DNA of 64,000 nucleotides from Butyrivibrio sp. LB2008 (GTDB lineage Bacteria; Bacillota; Clostridia; Lachnospirales; Lachnospiraceae), in assembly GCF_000621565.1 (NCBI RefSeq), contig NZ_JHXZ01000013.1:124001-188000 (forward strand). The letters are read 5' to 3'. Below, piece by piece: positions 1 through 7,933 of the stretch. The notes under the pieces were generated by a model. That model was not told the origin of the DNA. It made no database searches and saw only the letters and a program-made list of their open reading frames with translations. Both the position numbers and the translations under genes were made by a program. Within the stretch, counting starts at the first letter, position 1. Every line of letters starts with the position of its first letter.

Positions 1-71
1 TAATCATGCCGCAACAATTCTCGCTCTGAAAAGTCCCAGCCGGAATCTTGCGATATTAAAAAAAATTCGAA

Positions 72-461
72 TCACAGCCCCATTATCTCGCCATAGATCA
101 TAACCGCATTCCTCACGCAGTCTTCGCAGGGGCACAGCGGTTTACCGTCTGTGACGGTCTTTAGATCTTTGCATTTTAATGCACCGCATCTTTTGCCAAA
201 CTCTTCCTGAATCTGCTTGGTAACTCCAAGAGTTCCTTTGCCTTCTGTCTTGAGGCCTGCTATCATTCCTGCACCAATCAAGGCTCCGCAGGTTGCTTCA
301 AGATTGCCCATTCCCGCACAGAATCCGGCAGATACCTGTTTGAGCTGTTCCTCCGTAAGTCCTGTCTGATCTGCCAAAGCCGCAGTCACTGCCTGTGCAC
401 AGTTATACATTCCGGAATTCTTAAGCTCCACAGCCCTCTCAGCTCTTTCTTCTAATGTCAT
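72..461 (-). CDS. C_GCAxxG_C_C family redox protein
   Basis: The 129-residue protein carries the signature of the C_GCAxxG_C_C family: Cys21 in NCAQAV, Cys48, the core CGALIGAG at 58-65, and a C-terminal group at Cys92, Cys97, Cys110, Cys112 and Cys115. Members are small cytoplasmic proteins presumed to bind a metal or iron-sulfur centre or to do thiol redox chemistry; no reaction is established. It is the last gene of a three-gene operon: its ATG overlaps the stop of the polyferredoxin-like membrane gene by four bases, so translation is probably coupled. The association with an electron-transferring membrane protein and a ferredoxin supports a redox role. The family call is firm; the function is inferred. 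Confidence 0.85.
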   Translation of the reverse strand: MTLEERAERAVELKNSGMYNCAQAVTAALADQTGLTEEQLKQVSAGFCAGMGNLEATCGALIGAGMIAGLKTEGKGTLGVTKQIQEEFGKRCGALKCKDLKTVTDGKPLCPCEDCVRNAVMIYGEIMGL

Positions 462-1057
462 AAATTCTCCCTACCTTTCTTTGCCTTTATCTTGCAAATG
501 CCCTGTGTCATTGTTCCCATTGGACAGAAAGAACACCAGGTTCTCTCTTTGTACATTGCCATCACTATCAGTCCTATCAGAGTGGATGTCAGCATAAGGC
601 TGTAAAAGCCAAATCCGAACTGCGCCACCCAATCGGGGAAGACACTTCCATTATACGCCCATTTCCATGGTACTTTAAATGTCCAAAAGAGCTTTACTAC
701 TTTCTTAAGCGACTCTGCTCCCGAGAACACAAGATAGGTCTGAAATATCATAGTTCCAAACATTGTCATAAAAAATGTGAGGAATCCATACCTGAACCAC
801 TTTGAGGAAATCCACTTAGGCGCCGGCTTTTTTCGCGAGCACTTAAGATTCCTTCCAAGTACCCAGAAAAGCTGACCCCTGCCGCACATGTGATTGCAAA
901 ACCATTTATTTCCACCGACTATCGCAAAGATAAGAGGAAGTATGAAATCGATCATTCCAAGCCAGGCAAATAAGATATTAAAGAATCCGAGTGCAAAATA
1001 AATGATCGTCCATATCCAAAGATAGTCGTACCATTGCTTTTTCTTATTTAATACCAT
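458..1057 (-). CDS. NapH/RnfH-like 4Fe-4S membrane protein
   Basis: This is a 199-residue integral membrane protein with about four hydrophobic segments (near 17-48, 92-112, 142-168). Two Cys clusters, CNHMCGRGQLF (54-64) and CSFCPMG (175-181), with Cys73 and Cys188, match the NapH/CcoG-type iron-sulfur membrane family that moves electrons across or along the membrane. It is shorter than NapH and has no classical double ferredoxin domain; the adjacent ferredoxin gene probably supplies that part. Its start overlaps the ferredoxin stop by 14 bases and its stop overlaps the next ATG. The electron donor and acceptor cannot be told from the sequence. Confidence 0.8.
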   Translation of the reverse strand: MVLNKKKQWYDYLWIWTIIYFALGFFNILFAWLGMIDFILPLIFAIVGGNKWFCNHMCGRGQLFWVLGRNLKCSRKKPAPKWISSKWFRYGFLTFFMTMFGTMIFQTYLVFSGAESLKKVVKLFWTFKVPWKWAYNGSVFPDWVAQFGFGFYSLMLTSTLIGLIVMAMYKERTWCSFCPMGTMTQGICKIKAKKGRENL

Positions 1058-1244
1058 CTTGCACCTCCACTACTTTTACAGATCCTGCCGGACAAGCTTT
1101 TTCGCATATACCGCATCCCACGCATTTAGAAACATCAACAACCGCATAAATGCCTCTATAAATGTCAATCGCTTCCCTCGGACATTGCAGCGCACAGACT
1201 CCGCAGGCTACGCATCTGTCTTTGTCATTAGTCGCCTTTCTCAT
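1044..1244 (-). CDS. 2[4Fe-4S] ferredoxin
   Basis: The 66-residue protein is essentially two ferredoxin motifs: CVACGVCALQCP (Cys11, 14, 17, 21) and CVGCGICEKACP (Cys41, 44, 47, 51). Each supplies four Cys for one 4Fe-4S cluster, the arrangement of clostridial ferredoxins. It is the first gene of the ferredoxin - membrane FeS protein - C_GCAxxG operon and is transcribed from a near-consensus promoter at 1296-1323. The hxlR-type gene reads in the opposite direction from the same short intergenic region, so it is the likely regulator. Confidence 0.9.
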   Translation of the reverse strand: MRKATNDKDRCVACGVCALQCPREAIDIYRGIYAVVDVSKCVGCGICEKACPAGSVKVVEVQDGIK

Positions 1245-1295
1245 AAAAATTCTCCTTAATAAAAGATTTACTTGTTTTTCTAATCTGATGCTTTT

Positions 1296-1323
1296 ATTAT
1301 ATGTAGTATATTTTTTATATCAA
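1296..1323 (-). promoter_or_regulatory. Sigma-A promoter of the ferredoxin operon
   Basis: On the minus strand there is a -35 TTGATA (1318-1323), a 16-base spacer and a perfect -10 TATAAT (1296-1301). The start would lie about 45 bases upstream of the ferredoxin ATG. The region is shared with the divergent hxlR gene and is the natural place for that regulator to bind. Confidence 0.7.
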
Positions 1324-1362
1324 GTACGCAGTTTAAATTTATCTGGTAAGGAAAAGTATACT

Positions 1363-1707
1363 ATGAGAAAAATAGCCGATCACGAGCCTTTATGTGAAGA
1401 TATCGCAGGAAAAGGTTGTGGATTAAAAAAAGTAATAGATACCGTTGGCGGCAAGTGGAAAATAATGATACTATGCGTCATCGATAAAAATGAAGTTGTC
1501 AGATACGGCGAACTGAGCCGCTCTGTTAACGGCATCACCAATACAATGCTCGCCAATTCGCTAAAAGAGCTGGAAGCAGACGGACTTGTTGAGAGAAAGC
1601 AGTATGATGAAATGCCCGTAAGAGTTGAATATAATCTTACAGAAAAAACAAAAAGCCTCATCCCAATTCTTCTCCAATTAAAGAAGTGGGGCGAGGACAA
1701 TCTGTGA
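1363..1707 (+). CDS. HxlR-family transcriptional regulator
   Basis: The 114-residue protein has the HxlR winged-helix pattern: an N-terminal Cys-containing stretch (CEDIAGKGCG), then the conserved DTVGGKWKIMIL helix, RYGELSRSVNGITNTMLANSLKEL as recognition region, and the wing RVEYNLTEK. HxlR/MarR-type regulators often sense thiol or electrophile stress through a near-N-terminal Cys. The start is the ATG at 1363; an open reading frame extends further upstream, but this is where family similarity begins. Its divergent arrangement with the ferredoxin operon, sharing about 120 bases, suggests it controls that operon and itself in response to a redox signal (inference). Confidence 0.88.
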   Translation: MRKIADHEPLCEDIAGKGCGLKKVIDTVGGKWKIMILCVIDKNEVVRYGELSRSVNGITNTMLANSLKELEADGLVERKQYDEMPVRVEYNLTEKTKSLIPILLQLKKWGEDNL

Positions 1708-1728
1708 CTTATTTTTTACTTATAACAT

Positions 1729-2091
1729 TTAACCTACAATCCTGACTCCGAAAGGACACAGAGCAAGTCTTGCGATCTTAAAGAACTGTTTTCCGAAAGG
1801 AATTCCCACGATCGTGATGCACAAAATACATCCGATCACAAAGTTAGCAACTGCAAGCTCCCATCCTGATGCCAGAAGCCAGATAACATTTAAAAGAAAT
1901 GATGCTGCATTTCCTTCATCCACGATTCTTTTACCAAAAGGGTTAAGTGACATTGATGCCATCTTAAAGCACTGAACACCAACCGGTATTCCTATCAAAG
2001 TAATGCACCAAAGAAGCCCTGTCAGGAGCCATCCGATTGCACTAAGCAAACCTCCGCAAATAATCCATATAAGATTCCCTAAAAAATTCAT
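1729..2091 (-). CDS. YccF domain membrane protein
   Basis: The 120-residue protein shows two similar halves, each with a hydrophobic segment followed by a G-I-P-x-G motif and a conserved (L)-[NC]-PFG-x-[RK]-I tail (CITLIGIPVG...LNPFGKRIV and CITIVGIPFG...LCPFGVRIV). This is the YccF/DUF307 pattern, an inner-membrane family without an established function. It lies 17 bases downstream of a small membrane protein gene and ends 22 bases from the converging hxlR gene; no clear terminator separates them. Confidence 0.85.
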   Translation of the reverse strand: MNFLGNLIWIICGGLLSAIGWLLTGLLWCITLIGIPVGVQCFKMASMSLNPFGKRIVDEGNAASFLLNVIWLLASGWELAVANFVIGCILCITIVGIPFGKQFFKIARLALCPFGVRIVG

Positions 2092-2107
2092 GTCGTTCCT
2101 TTCCGTT

Positions 2108-2497
2108 TCAAAAAAATATCAGAATCAGTATCCCGGCCACAATTCCCATTATTCCATATCCGGGATCATACGCTAGCTTTTTTAAATCAGCATATTCAGC
2201 AGGTATGCAGAATTTATGATCAGAGCTGCAAACCAATATATCCATTTTGTCACCAATTTTATATTTTGGCTTTTTAGTATAATATGGTATGTCAACTTGA
2301 GATTTTGCCGTATACCACCAATGCTCAATCTTATATCGGTACGTGGGATATATATGTTTATTTCTTGAGTCATTATGAATCTCAATATCTATAATAACAG
2401 CAGAAACCCTGATAGAACATTTTTTTATCAAATATAAATAGCGCGCCAAAAAAGCCAATCCGCTCATAATAAATATAATAGAAAAAATTACTTTCAT
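2108..2497 (-). CDS. DUF3592-like small membrane protein
   Basis: The 129-residue protein has a hydrophobic N-terminal segment (about 3-24), a beta-rich soluble middle (IDIEIHNDSRNKHIYPTYRY...) and a second hydrophobic segment near the C-terminus (about 112-128). The layout TM - 'xxYrY...GkxxxilvnPxxp' - TM is typical of DUF3592-type proteins, which have no known function. It reads in the same direction as the NUDIX gene 18 bases upstream and the YccF gene downstream, so it may be co-transcribed with them. Confidence 0.5.
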   Translation of the reverse strand: MKVIFSIIFIMSGLAFLARYLYLIKKCSIRVSAVIIDIEIHNDSRNKHIYPTYRYKIEHWWYTAKSQVDIPYYTKKPKYKIGDKMDILVCSSDHKFCIPAEYADLKKLAYDPGYGIMGIVAGILILIFF

Positions 2498-2515
2498 AAA
2501 CTAACCAAAAAATCT

Positions 2516-2920
2516 TTAATCCATGCCTTCTTTAATCATGTCGATCAACAGCTCATCGGCAGGGAGCCAATCAACGTTGCCAAGTTGTTCCTTTGTGAGC
2601 CACATTGCAGCTTCATGTTCGTTGAGAACCAGATTCCCTTTCAGAATATCTGACCAGAAACAATCCATTGAAAGGTGAAATGTTGGATAATCATATTCTA
2701 TGGTATCTATTAACTCTCCTACACTTATTTCAGTATCAAGTTCCTCACGAATTTCCCTCTTTAGTGCTTCCTGAGGAGTTTCACCTTCTTCAATCTTTCC
2801 TCCGGGAAATTCCCATCCGTCCTTATATTCCCCATATCCCCTCTGGGTTGCAAATATTATTGGGCGACCGTCTTCATTTTCTGCTTTTATTACTGCCGCA
2901 ACTACGCGTATGTTTTTCAT
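2516..2920 (-). CDS. NUDIX (d)NTP pyrophosphohydrolase, MutT/CTP-type
   Basis: The Nudix box is complete: GGKIEEGETPQEALKREIRE followed by ELD, giving G-x5-E-x7-RE-x2-EE. The N-terminal MKNIRVVAAVIKAE and the motif FATQRGYGEYKDGWEFPGG are typical of MutT-like (d)NTP pyrophosphohydrolases that hydrolyse oxidised or non-canonical nucleotides. The ATG at 2920 is preferred over an upstream TTG at 2935 because AAGGGAG lies 6 bases upstream of it. It follows the large helicase stop at 2936 by 15 bases, so the two form a two-gene operon; this pairing suggests the nucleotide hydrolase works with the helicase in repair or defence (inference). Confidence 0.85.
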   Translation of the reverse strand: MKNIRVVAAVIKAENEDGRPIIFATQRGYGEYKDGWEFPGGKIEEGETPQEALKREIREELDTEISVGELIDTIEYDYPTFHLSMDCFWSDILKGNLVLNEHEAAMWLTKEQLGNVDWLPADELLIDMIKEGMD

Positions 2921-2935
2921 TTCTGCTCCCTTCAA

Positions 2936-5908
2936 CTAATTTGCTAAATACTCGTACAAATCTTCTCTAACAGCATGTTTCAATTGTAAATGAAAATTCA
3001 TTATAGGTAAAACATCACCATCATCATTTTTGATATTAGTCTGTTGCCAAAATACAGGTGTTACTTCTCCCATATAGTAAAAGTCTGCACCTTCATCATC
3101 ACTTTTCTTTATGAATAAGAATAACTTTTCCCCATTTTCATTTGCATGAATAATCTGCTGAGTTTCCTTACTATCCATGGACACTCTGCTTCGAGTCATC
3201 CAATTAAACAACTGCTCATTTATAAAATGATCGGGATAATTCGTAGAACTTGATATATCTTCATTTTTATTATATGTAACAAAAATCGGGCAGGTACCAT
3301 ATTTATATCTGTAACCGTAAACAGTGGAACTGTCATCTTTTTCCCAATTCAAGATTCTGCATACGTCTTTTCTTGAGTATTTCCTGTAAAGAACCAGATT
3401 ATTATCATCTGCGTCCTTGTAATTATCTTTATATCTAAGTAATCCAAATTCAATTGTTTCTTTTAGTTGCTTTTCAAATTGTTTATTTAAAAGAGCTTGT
3501 GCATATGCGTTTGCTCTTTTAACCCTTCTCTCCTTTGCTGCTTCTTCATCAATCCACTGTACAAGTTCATACTTGCTTTTATCCGCTTTTGAATTTAACC
3601 ATGCTAAGCTAACTATGTTCATTGCAGAATCATAGTCTTCTTCTCTATATGTTCCTCCGACAGCTTCCAATGCAGCTTTGAACCTGACACTATCAATAAC
3701 ACCCTGATCTGCTTTTTCTTCAATCAATGACTTAAGAATAAGCAACTCATGAGGTCGCTTTCCATTCATGAGAAACTGGGAAACAAAAGCCAGCATCTCT
3801 TCTTGTTCTTTAGAAAAAAGAGCTTTGTAATATGGTTCGATCCTTTTTAAAAATGAGTGATATGACTCTTTCGTATACTCAATAAACAACATCGGATCAA
3901 TTTCACCATAATTATAAAAATCTATGATTGATGGTATTCTTCCCAATCTGTCTTTTAACAACTCATATTTTTCCTTAAGCATCGCGAGGCGTAAAGTAGA
4001 CTTATCGATAGACTCAAAAATTTTTTGCTTACTCACCTCATCAAAGTGCACTGTAGATGCACCCGGAATGATCCTTCCGCCTTCCATAACATATCTGCGA
4101 ATATTATCTTTGTTGTACGTTCTGTCACCTGACAAAGCTATGGGAATCATGAAGTTGTTATTATAATTACCGATAAAATCCAGTATTACCGTAAATTCTT
4201 TTCCATCAGCCTTACGAAGTCCTCTGCCAAGCTGCTGGATAAACACTATGGGAGACTGTGTAGGTCTGAGCATTATAACCTGATTAACTTCTACAATATC
4301 CACACCTTCATTAAGGATTTCCACAGATAAAATATAATCGAGCGGGCCGTTATTGTTTGTGTATGAGATATCTTCATTTTCAAACATCGCCAATCTTTCA
4401 AAAGCTTCTTCTCGCTCTGATTCCGATGCACTTCCGTTAAGCGCGATTGTTCTGTAGTACTTACCGGTAGCGGGATTGATGGTATGATTCATCTTCTCGG
4501 AAAGAGCCTCGGACTCATTTATTGAACTACAGAATATTAACCCCTTTACTCTATCTCCGCTATATCCGTAGTAATTAGCCTGCTCCACAATATGCTTAAC
4601 TCGCTCATCGCAGGTCAATACAGAAAAATCGCGATTCTTGTCATCACCGATTATGGAAATATCAGTTATACCAAAATAGTGAAACGGGCACAACAAATTT
4701 TCTTCCATAGCCTGCTGTAATCTAATCTCGTAAGCAATCTGATGATCAAACAGCTCATATACATTGCGTCCCTCAATATTATCATCACGTTTATCGGGGG
4801 TAGCGGTCATTCCAAGCCATAATTTAGGTGTGAAGTGATTCATGATCTTCTGATATGTTGCCGAAGGAACATGATGCGCCTCATCAAGACAAATCGCATC
4901 AAAATGATCCGGAGAATATTTAAGCAGATGCTCATCCCTATTTAGAGTCTGCACTGTCGCGAATATGAAATCCGCATCATACTCACTGTATCCTGCTCCG
5001 ACAAGTCCCATAGTTACAGACTTTCCAAACACCTTCTCATATGATTTCTTGGTCTGTCTGGCAAGCTGGCCTCTGTGCACAAGAAAAAGAACTCGCTTAT
5101 ATCCAAGTTCTCGCATAGCAAATGCTGAAGCATATGTTTTTCCCGTTCCTGTAGCAGATATAAGAAGCGCTCTGTTCTTTCCCAAACCGATTATTTTTCG
5201 CAGACTTGATATAAATCCAACCTGCATACTGTTTGGTTGTAATCTATATTTTTCAATTGAAACAAGATCTTCTTTTTTGGCACTTTCTCGCTGATGCCTT
5301 ATTATCTGATACTTCTGCTTATATTCTTCAATGAAATCATCAAAGTCTATCGCATACGGAGACTCCCAGAGCCGCTCAAATTCTTCAATTATCTGCTTTG
5401 ATACTTCTCCGTTTATTGTTGAAACAATCTTTGTATTCCATTCATAGTTCTGTTTCAGCGCTCCACCTGTCATATTGGAGCTTCCGATTATTATTCTGTA
5501 TATTTCTTCATTTCGAAAAATATATCCCTTCGTATGAAAGCCCTCACCGGAACTTTCAGAATCAAATATTTTTAAAGTTATATTCGTAAGTGAATTTAAT
5601 TTTTCCAGCGCCTTAGGCTCACTGAAGTTCAAATAATTAGTTGTAAGGATTTCTCCTTTAATCCCTTTTTTCTCCAATTCCTTGAGCGTTTGCAAAAGAG
5701 GCGTTATTCCGCCAAGTGTGATGAAAGCCACGCTGATTCTGAATTCATCGCATCGCAATAGCTCATCCTCTATGGATGAGAGAACTTTTTTCCCTTCTTT
5801 GTAGTTATTTGAAATAAACTGAGGCCTATACTTCTCGCTTGAAACTACTGTGCCATCTATATATGCCGTTTCAAAACCGTTTCTGAGTTCTTCAATTGAA
5901 TTTCCCAT
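2936..5908 (-). CDS. PLD-nuclease / DEAD-like helicase / DUF3427 protein
   Basis: The protein has 990 residues from the ATG at 5908, chosen because AGAGGCGG lies just upstream; an alternative start 27 codons earlier overlaps the promoter. Domains in order: a phospholipase-D-type nuclease with an HxK motif (FHTKGYIF near residue 125) and GSSNMTGG; an SF2 helicase with Walker A SATGTGKT (near 251), DEAH box LDEAHH (near 342), GMTATPD, and motif VI QLGRGLRKADG; then a long C-terminal part matching DUF3427. The combination predicts an ATP-driven nucleic-acid translocase carrying its own nuclease. Related proteins occur in restriction/defence-like settings, but no experimentally named system fits exactly. 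It is followed by a NUDIX hydrolase gene in the same operon. Confidence 0.88.
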   Translation of the reverse strand: MGNSIEELRNGFETAYIDGTVVSSEKYRPQFISNNYKEGKKVLSSIEDELLRCDEFRISVAFITLGGITPLLQTLKELEKKGIKGEILTTNYLNFSEPKALEKLNSLTNITLKIFDSESSGEGFHTKGYIFRNEEIYRIIIGSSNMTGGALKQNYEWNTKIVSTINGEVSKQIIEEFERLWESPYAIDFDDFIEEYKQKYQIIRHQRESAKKEDLVSIEKYRLQPNSMQVGFISSLRKIIGLGKNRALLISATGTGKTYASAFAMRELGYKRVLFLVHRGQLARQTKKSYEKVFGKSVTMGLVGAGYSEYDADFIFATVQTLNRDEHLLKYSPDHFDAICLDEAHHVPSATYQKIMNHFTPKLWLGMTATPDKRDDNIEGRNVYELFDHQIAYEIRLQQAMEENLLCPFHYFGITDISIIGDDKNRDFSVLTCDERVKHIVEQANYYGYSGDRVKGLIFCSSINESEALSEKMNHTINPATGKYYRTIALNGSASESEREEAFERLAMFENEDISYTNNNGPLDYILSVEILNEGVDIVEVNQVIMLRPTQSPIVFIQQLGRGLRKADGKEFTVILDFIGNYNNNFMIPIALSGDRTYNKDNIRRYVMEGGRIIPGASTVHFDEVSKQKIFESIDKSTLRLAMLKEKYELLKDRLGRIPSIIDFYNYGEIDPMLFIEYTKESYHSFLKRIEPYYKALFSKEQEEMLAFVSQFLMNGKRPHELLILKSLIEEKADQGVIDSVRFKAALEAVGGTYREEDYDSAMNIVSLAWLNSKADKSKYELVQWIDEEAAKERRVKRANAYAQALLNKQFEKQLKETIEFGLLRYKDNYKDADDNNLVLYRKYSRKDVCRILNWEKDDSSTVYGYRYKYGTCPIFVTYNKNEDISSSTNYPDHFINEQLFNWMTRSRVSMDSKETQQIIHANENGEKLFLFIKKSDDEGADFYYMGEVTPVFWQQTNIKNDDGDVLPIMNFHLQLKHAVREDLYEYLAN

Positions 5909-5960
5909 AATACCGCCTCTTCTCCCTTTCGCCAAAAGTCGTGAAAATAGCCTTAATTCA

Positions 5961-5989
5961 AGTATAGTTGCATATAAATGTGCGATCAA
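5961..5989 (-). promoter_or_regulatory. Promoter of helicase-NUDIX operon
   Basis: On the minus strand: -35 TTGATC (5984-5989), 17-base spacer, -10 TATACT (5961-5966). The predicted transcript starts about 45 bases before the ATG at 5908. Confidence 0.6.
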
Positions 5990-6000
5990 ATGTTTTTTCT

Positions 6001-6122
6001 ATGCATTCTTGAACATGAAGTTCAAGAATGCATCAACCAAGCCAATTAAAATCGACTTCGTCGATAGGGCTTGGTTGACTCCTGAATCACATTCTCACGA
6101 AATCCGCAGCAAGTGCGGATTT
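6001..6122. repeat. Chain of three perfect hairpins
   Basis: Three inverted repeats follow one another. The first has 14-bp arms (6001-6014 and 6020-6033, loop ATGAA). The second has 11-bp arms TCAACCAAGCC/GGCTTGGTTGA (6033-6043 and 6068-6078) with a nested ATCGAC-TTC-GTCGAT hairpin. The third has 9-bp arms AAATCCGCA/TGCGGATTT (6100-6108 and 6114-6122). None has a good T-tract, so a simple terminator is unlikely. The array lies between the helicase promoter and the next gene's terminator. Confidence 0.75.
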
Positions 6123-6153
6123 CTGTAATTTCATTTAAGATGTCATACATTAC

Positions 6154-6204
6154 AAAATGCACCTAGGACGCTGCTCTCTCCTTCAGCATCCAAGGTGCAT
6201 TTTT
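6154..6204. terminator. Bidirectional terminator-like hairpin
   Basis: Arms AAAATGCACCT (6154-6164) and AGGTGCATTTT (6193-6203) enclose an inner GCTG/CAGC stem around CTCTCTCCTT. It follows the secreted Cys-repeat gene. Near-identical hairpins occur at 8689-8742 and 9264-9317, one per member of the duplicated gene family. Confidence 0.75.
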
Positions 6205-6228
6205 CAAATAATCTATATAATAAATCCC

Positions 6229-6924
6229 TTACTTTGCTACTCTACCCTCTGCCTTACCGTATTCATTGTAATGCTTCAAAAGCTTATCTCCGTCTGCGCC
6301 TATTGCAGTCTGGAGATCCACGTTATTGATGTAATAAGCATATGCGTTAAACTCTTCCGTATTTCCTTTATATGTCTTGAGCGCTTCGACTGACGCATTT
6401 GTTGTATTTGCCTGTGCCGCAGGCGCCGCACTTGCTGAGTTAAGCTTAGGCGGATTACATTTTTTGCAAGGTTCATACCCCTTATCAACCGCGTTCTGCA
6501 AAGTTGTTTCTATCTTACTTTGCCCTAAACTTTGACAGCCGTCCGAATGATATTTCTTACCAGTCTTAGTGGTATATACAGTAGTATTGCCATTTGTAGT
6601 TGCTGTAGATTTAGCTACATTTGCAGGTGCTGCTGCCACATTTGTCGTAGCTGCAGGTTCTGAGCTTGCTGTATCAAGCTTAGGTGGATTGCACTTTTTG
6701 CAAGGTTCATACCCATTATCAACCGCACTCTGAAGCGTTTTTTCTATCTTGCTCTTACTAAGACTGCTGCAACCAGCATTATGATATTTCTTTCCCGTCT
6801 TAGTAACATACACTATAGTATCACCACTAGCAGCGTTGATCTTAACATCTCCCGTGATGAACGTTCCTACAACCACAAGAAAAGCTGTGATCACAGCGAG
6901 GTTTCTTTTCACAAACATCTTCAT
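6229..6924 (-). CDS. Secreted protein with two zinc-ribbon-like Cys repeats
   Basis: The start is the ATG at 6924, which has GAGAGG upstream. The 231-residue product begins with a signal peptide (KRNLAVITAFLVVVGTFITG). Two near-identical repeats follow, each reading TV[Y]x-TKTGKKYH-x4-C-x2-L ... GYEPCKKCNPPKL; this His/Cys pattern is the small metal-binding module also found at the ends of competence-type extracellular nucleases. Ala/Thr-rich linkers separate the repeats. The C-terminal about 45 residues (ALKTYKGNTEEFNAYAYYINN...GAD) form a separate helical module shared with the paralogue at 8762-9232. The role is unknown; a secreted binding protein is likely. The promoter region is also shared with the paralogue. 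Confidence 0.75.
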   Translation of the reverse strand: MKMFVKRNLAVITAFLVVVGTFITGDVKINAASGDTIVYVTKTGKKYHNAGCSSLSKSKIEKTLQSAVDNGYEPCKKCNPPKLDTASSEPAATTNVAAAPANVAKSTATTNGNTTVYTTKTGKKYHSDGCQSLGQSKIETTLQNAVDKGYEPCKKCNPPKLNSASAAPAAQANTTNASVEALKTYKGNTEEFNAYAYYINNVDLQTAIGADGDKLLKHYNEYGKAEGRVAK

Positions 6925-6950
6925 TGGCAATACCTCTCTTTCAAAAATAA

Positions 6951-7025
6951 TGTAATTGCAATTATAATCACCTAATCTCACGAATGAAACAAACTCAGAA
7001 TAAAAAGAACATAAAATAAAAATCT
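6951..7025 (-). promoter_or_regulatory. Duplicated promoter/operator, copy 1
   Basis: On the minus strand GAGTTTGTTTCATTCG is followed by TATAAT within the perfect 12-base palindrome TAATTGCAATTA. The same arrangement occurs at 9449-9523. The palindrome overlaps the -10 box, so a repressor or activator may bind there. Confidence 0.55.
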
Positions 7026-7221
7026 TAAATAATAAAAAAAGCCTTACCGCCTTTTGTTACTCGTGTATGAATATTTGTTAACAATAAATAAAAGTTTTTA
7101 TTCGATAATATCGTAAAATATGGTATAGTAATTATATTAGGGGAGAAAATTTATGCTGTTTGTTATTAAGTAAGTAACATCTGCATTATAGTGATTGTTT
7201 TACAAAATAGGAGGAATCAAA

Positions 7222-7542
7222 ATGTTTGTAATTTATGGAAGGAAAGCGTTTAGGAAGGATCTCGGATATACCCATAAGGTATATCATTGTCCCAACTGCA
7301 ATAACAATAAACAGTATTTGGTCATGAGAAACAGGAAATTCTTCACCTTATATTGGATTCCAATAATTCCTTACTCATCTAAATATTATGTAACTTGCCC
7401 TGTCTGCGGCGCCGGATATGAAGTGAAAAAGGCTGATGCTTTGGGTAGTATGCAACCGGAACAGGTCGTTGTGGAAGCACAGCCAAATACAACTTACCTG
7501 AACGGAACTCCTTATGATTCCAACAACTCAAACTTTAATTAA
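7222..7542 (+). CDS. Zinc-ribbon domain protein
   Basis: The 106-residue protein starts at the ATG at 7222 with TAGGAGG 8 bases upstream. It has two CxxC pairs, CPNC (Cys23/26) and CPVC (Cys59/62), enclosing the hydrophobic RKFFTLYWIPIIPYSSKYYVTC core typical of zinc-ribbon proteins of Firmicutes. The C-terminal about 35 residues are polar and Asn/Pro-rich and probably disordered. Function is unknown. A weak promoter (TTCGAT - 17 bases - TATAGT) lies upstream. Confidence 0.8.
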   Translation: MFVIYGRKAFRKDLGYTHKVYHCPNCNNNKQYLVMRNRKFFTLYWIPIIPYSSKYYVTCPVCGAGYEVKKADALGSMQPEQVVVEAQPNTTYLNGTPYDSNNSNFN

Positions 7543-7560
7543 ATAAGACATATAATAAAA

Positions 7561-7608
7561 AGCACTCCGGACGCTGTTTCTATTACAGCATCTGAAGTGC
7601 ATTTTTCA
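7561..7608. terminator. Convergent terminator
   Basis: The hairpin AAAAAGCACT...GACGCTG / CAGCATC...AAGTGCATTTTT lies between the stop of the plus-strand zinc-ribbon gene and the stop of the minus-strand higA-like gene and can serve both. Confidence 0.75.
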
Positions 7609-7615
7609 TTTTTTA

Positions 7616-7912
7616 TTATCCCTCTTTTACTTCAGATAGAGGGAAAGGTATAACATTAGCCGGTTCATGCTGATGCGCAATCCAAAGCGTTAATTTTTGT
7701 TGCATGTTCATCCAGCTCTCTGCAGATGTTCCGGTTGCTTTACTTATTCTCAATGCCATCTCAGGGCTTAAAGATGCTTTCTCATTTACAAACTCCGATA
7801 GAGCTTTTCTGCTCACCCCAAGCATTCTAGCCGCATCAGTAACTGTTAAATTTAAAGGTTTCATTACATCTTCTAAAAACACATTTCCCGGATGTGTAGG
7901 TTTTCTAATCAT
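7616..7912 (-). CDS. higA: HigA-family antitoxin, orphan
   Basis: The 98-residue protein begins with the family signature RKPTHPGNVFLEDVMKPL and has the XRE helix-turn-helix TVTDAARMLGVSRKALSEFVN, followed by SPEMALRISKATGTSAESWMNMQ, as in HigA/VapI antitoxins. AGGAGG lies 9 bases upstream. HigA normally follows a HigB toxin of about 90 residues; no such gene is present. Instead the preceding gene, ending 21 bases upstream, encodes a DUF1963-like protein. It is either a solitary antitoxin/regulator or works with this unusual partner. Confidence 0.88.
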   Translation of the reverse strand: MIRKPTHPGNVFLEDVMKPLNLTVTDAARMLGVSRKALSEFVNEKASLSPEMALRISKATGTSAESWMNMQQKLTLWIAHQHEPANVIPFPLSEVKEG

Positions 7913-7933
7913 ACATCTTTCCTCCTTTTTGTA

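Noticed and set aside
6001..6122. CRISPR array
   Set aside because: The repeats are three different inverted repeats without regularly spaced direct repeats or cas genes.
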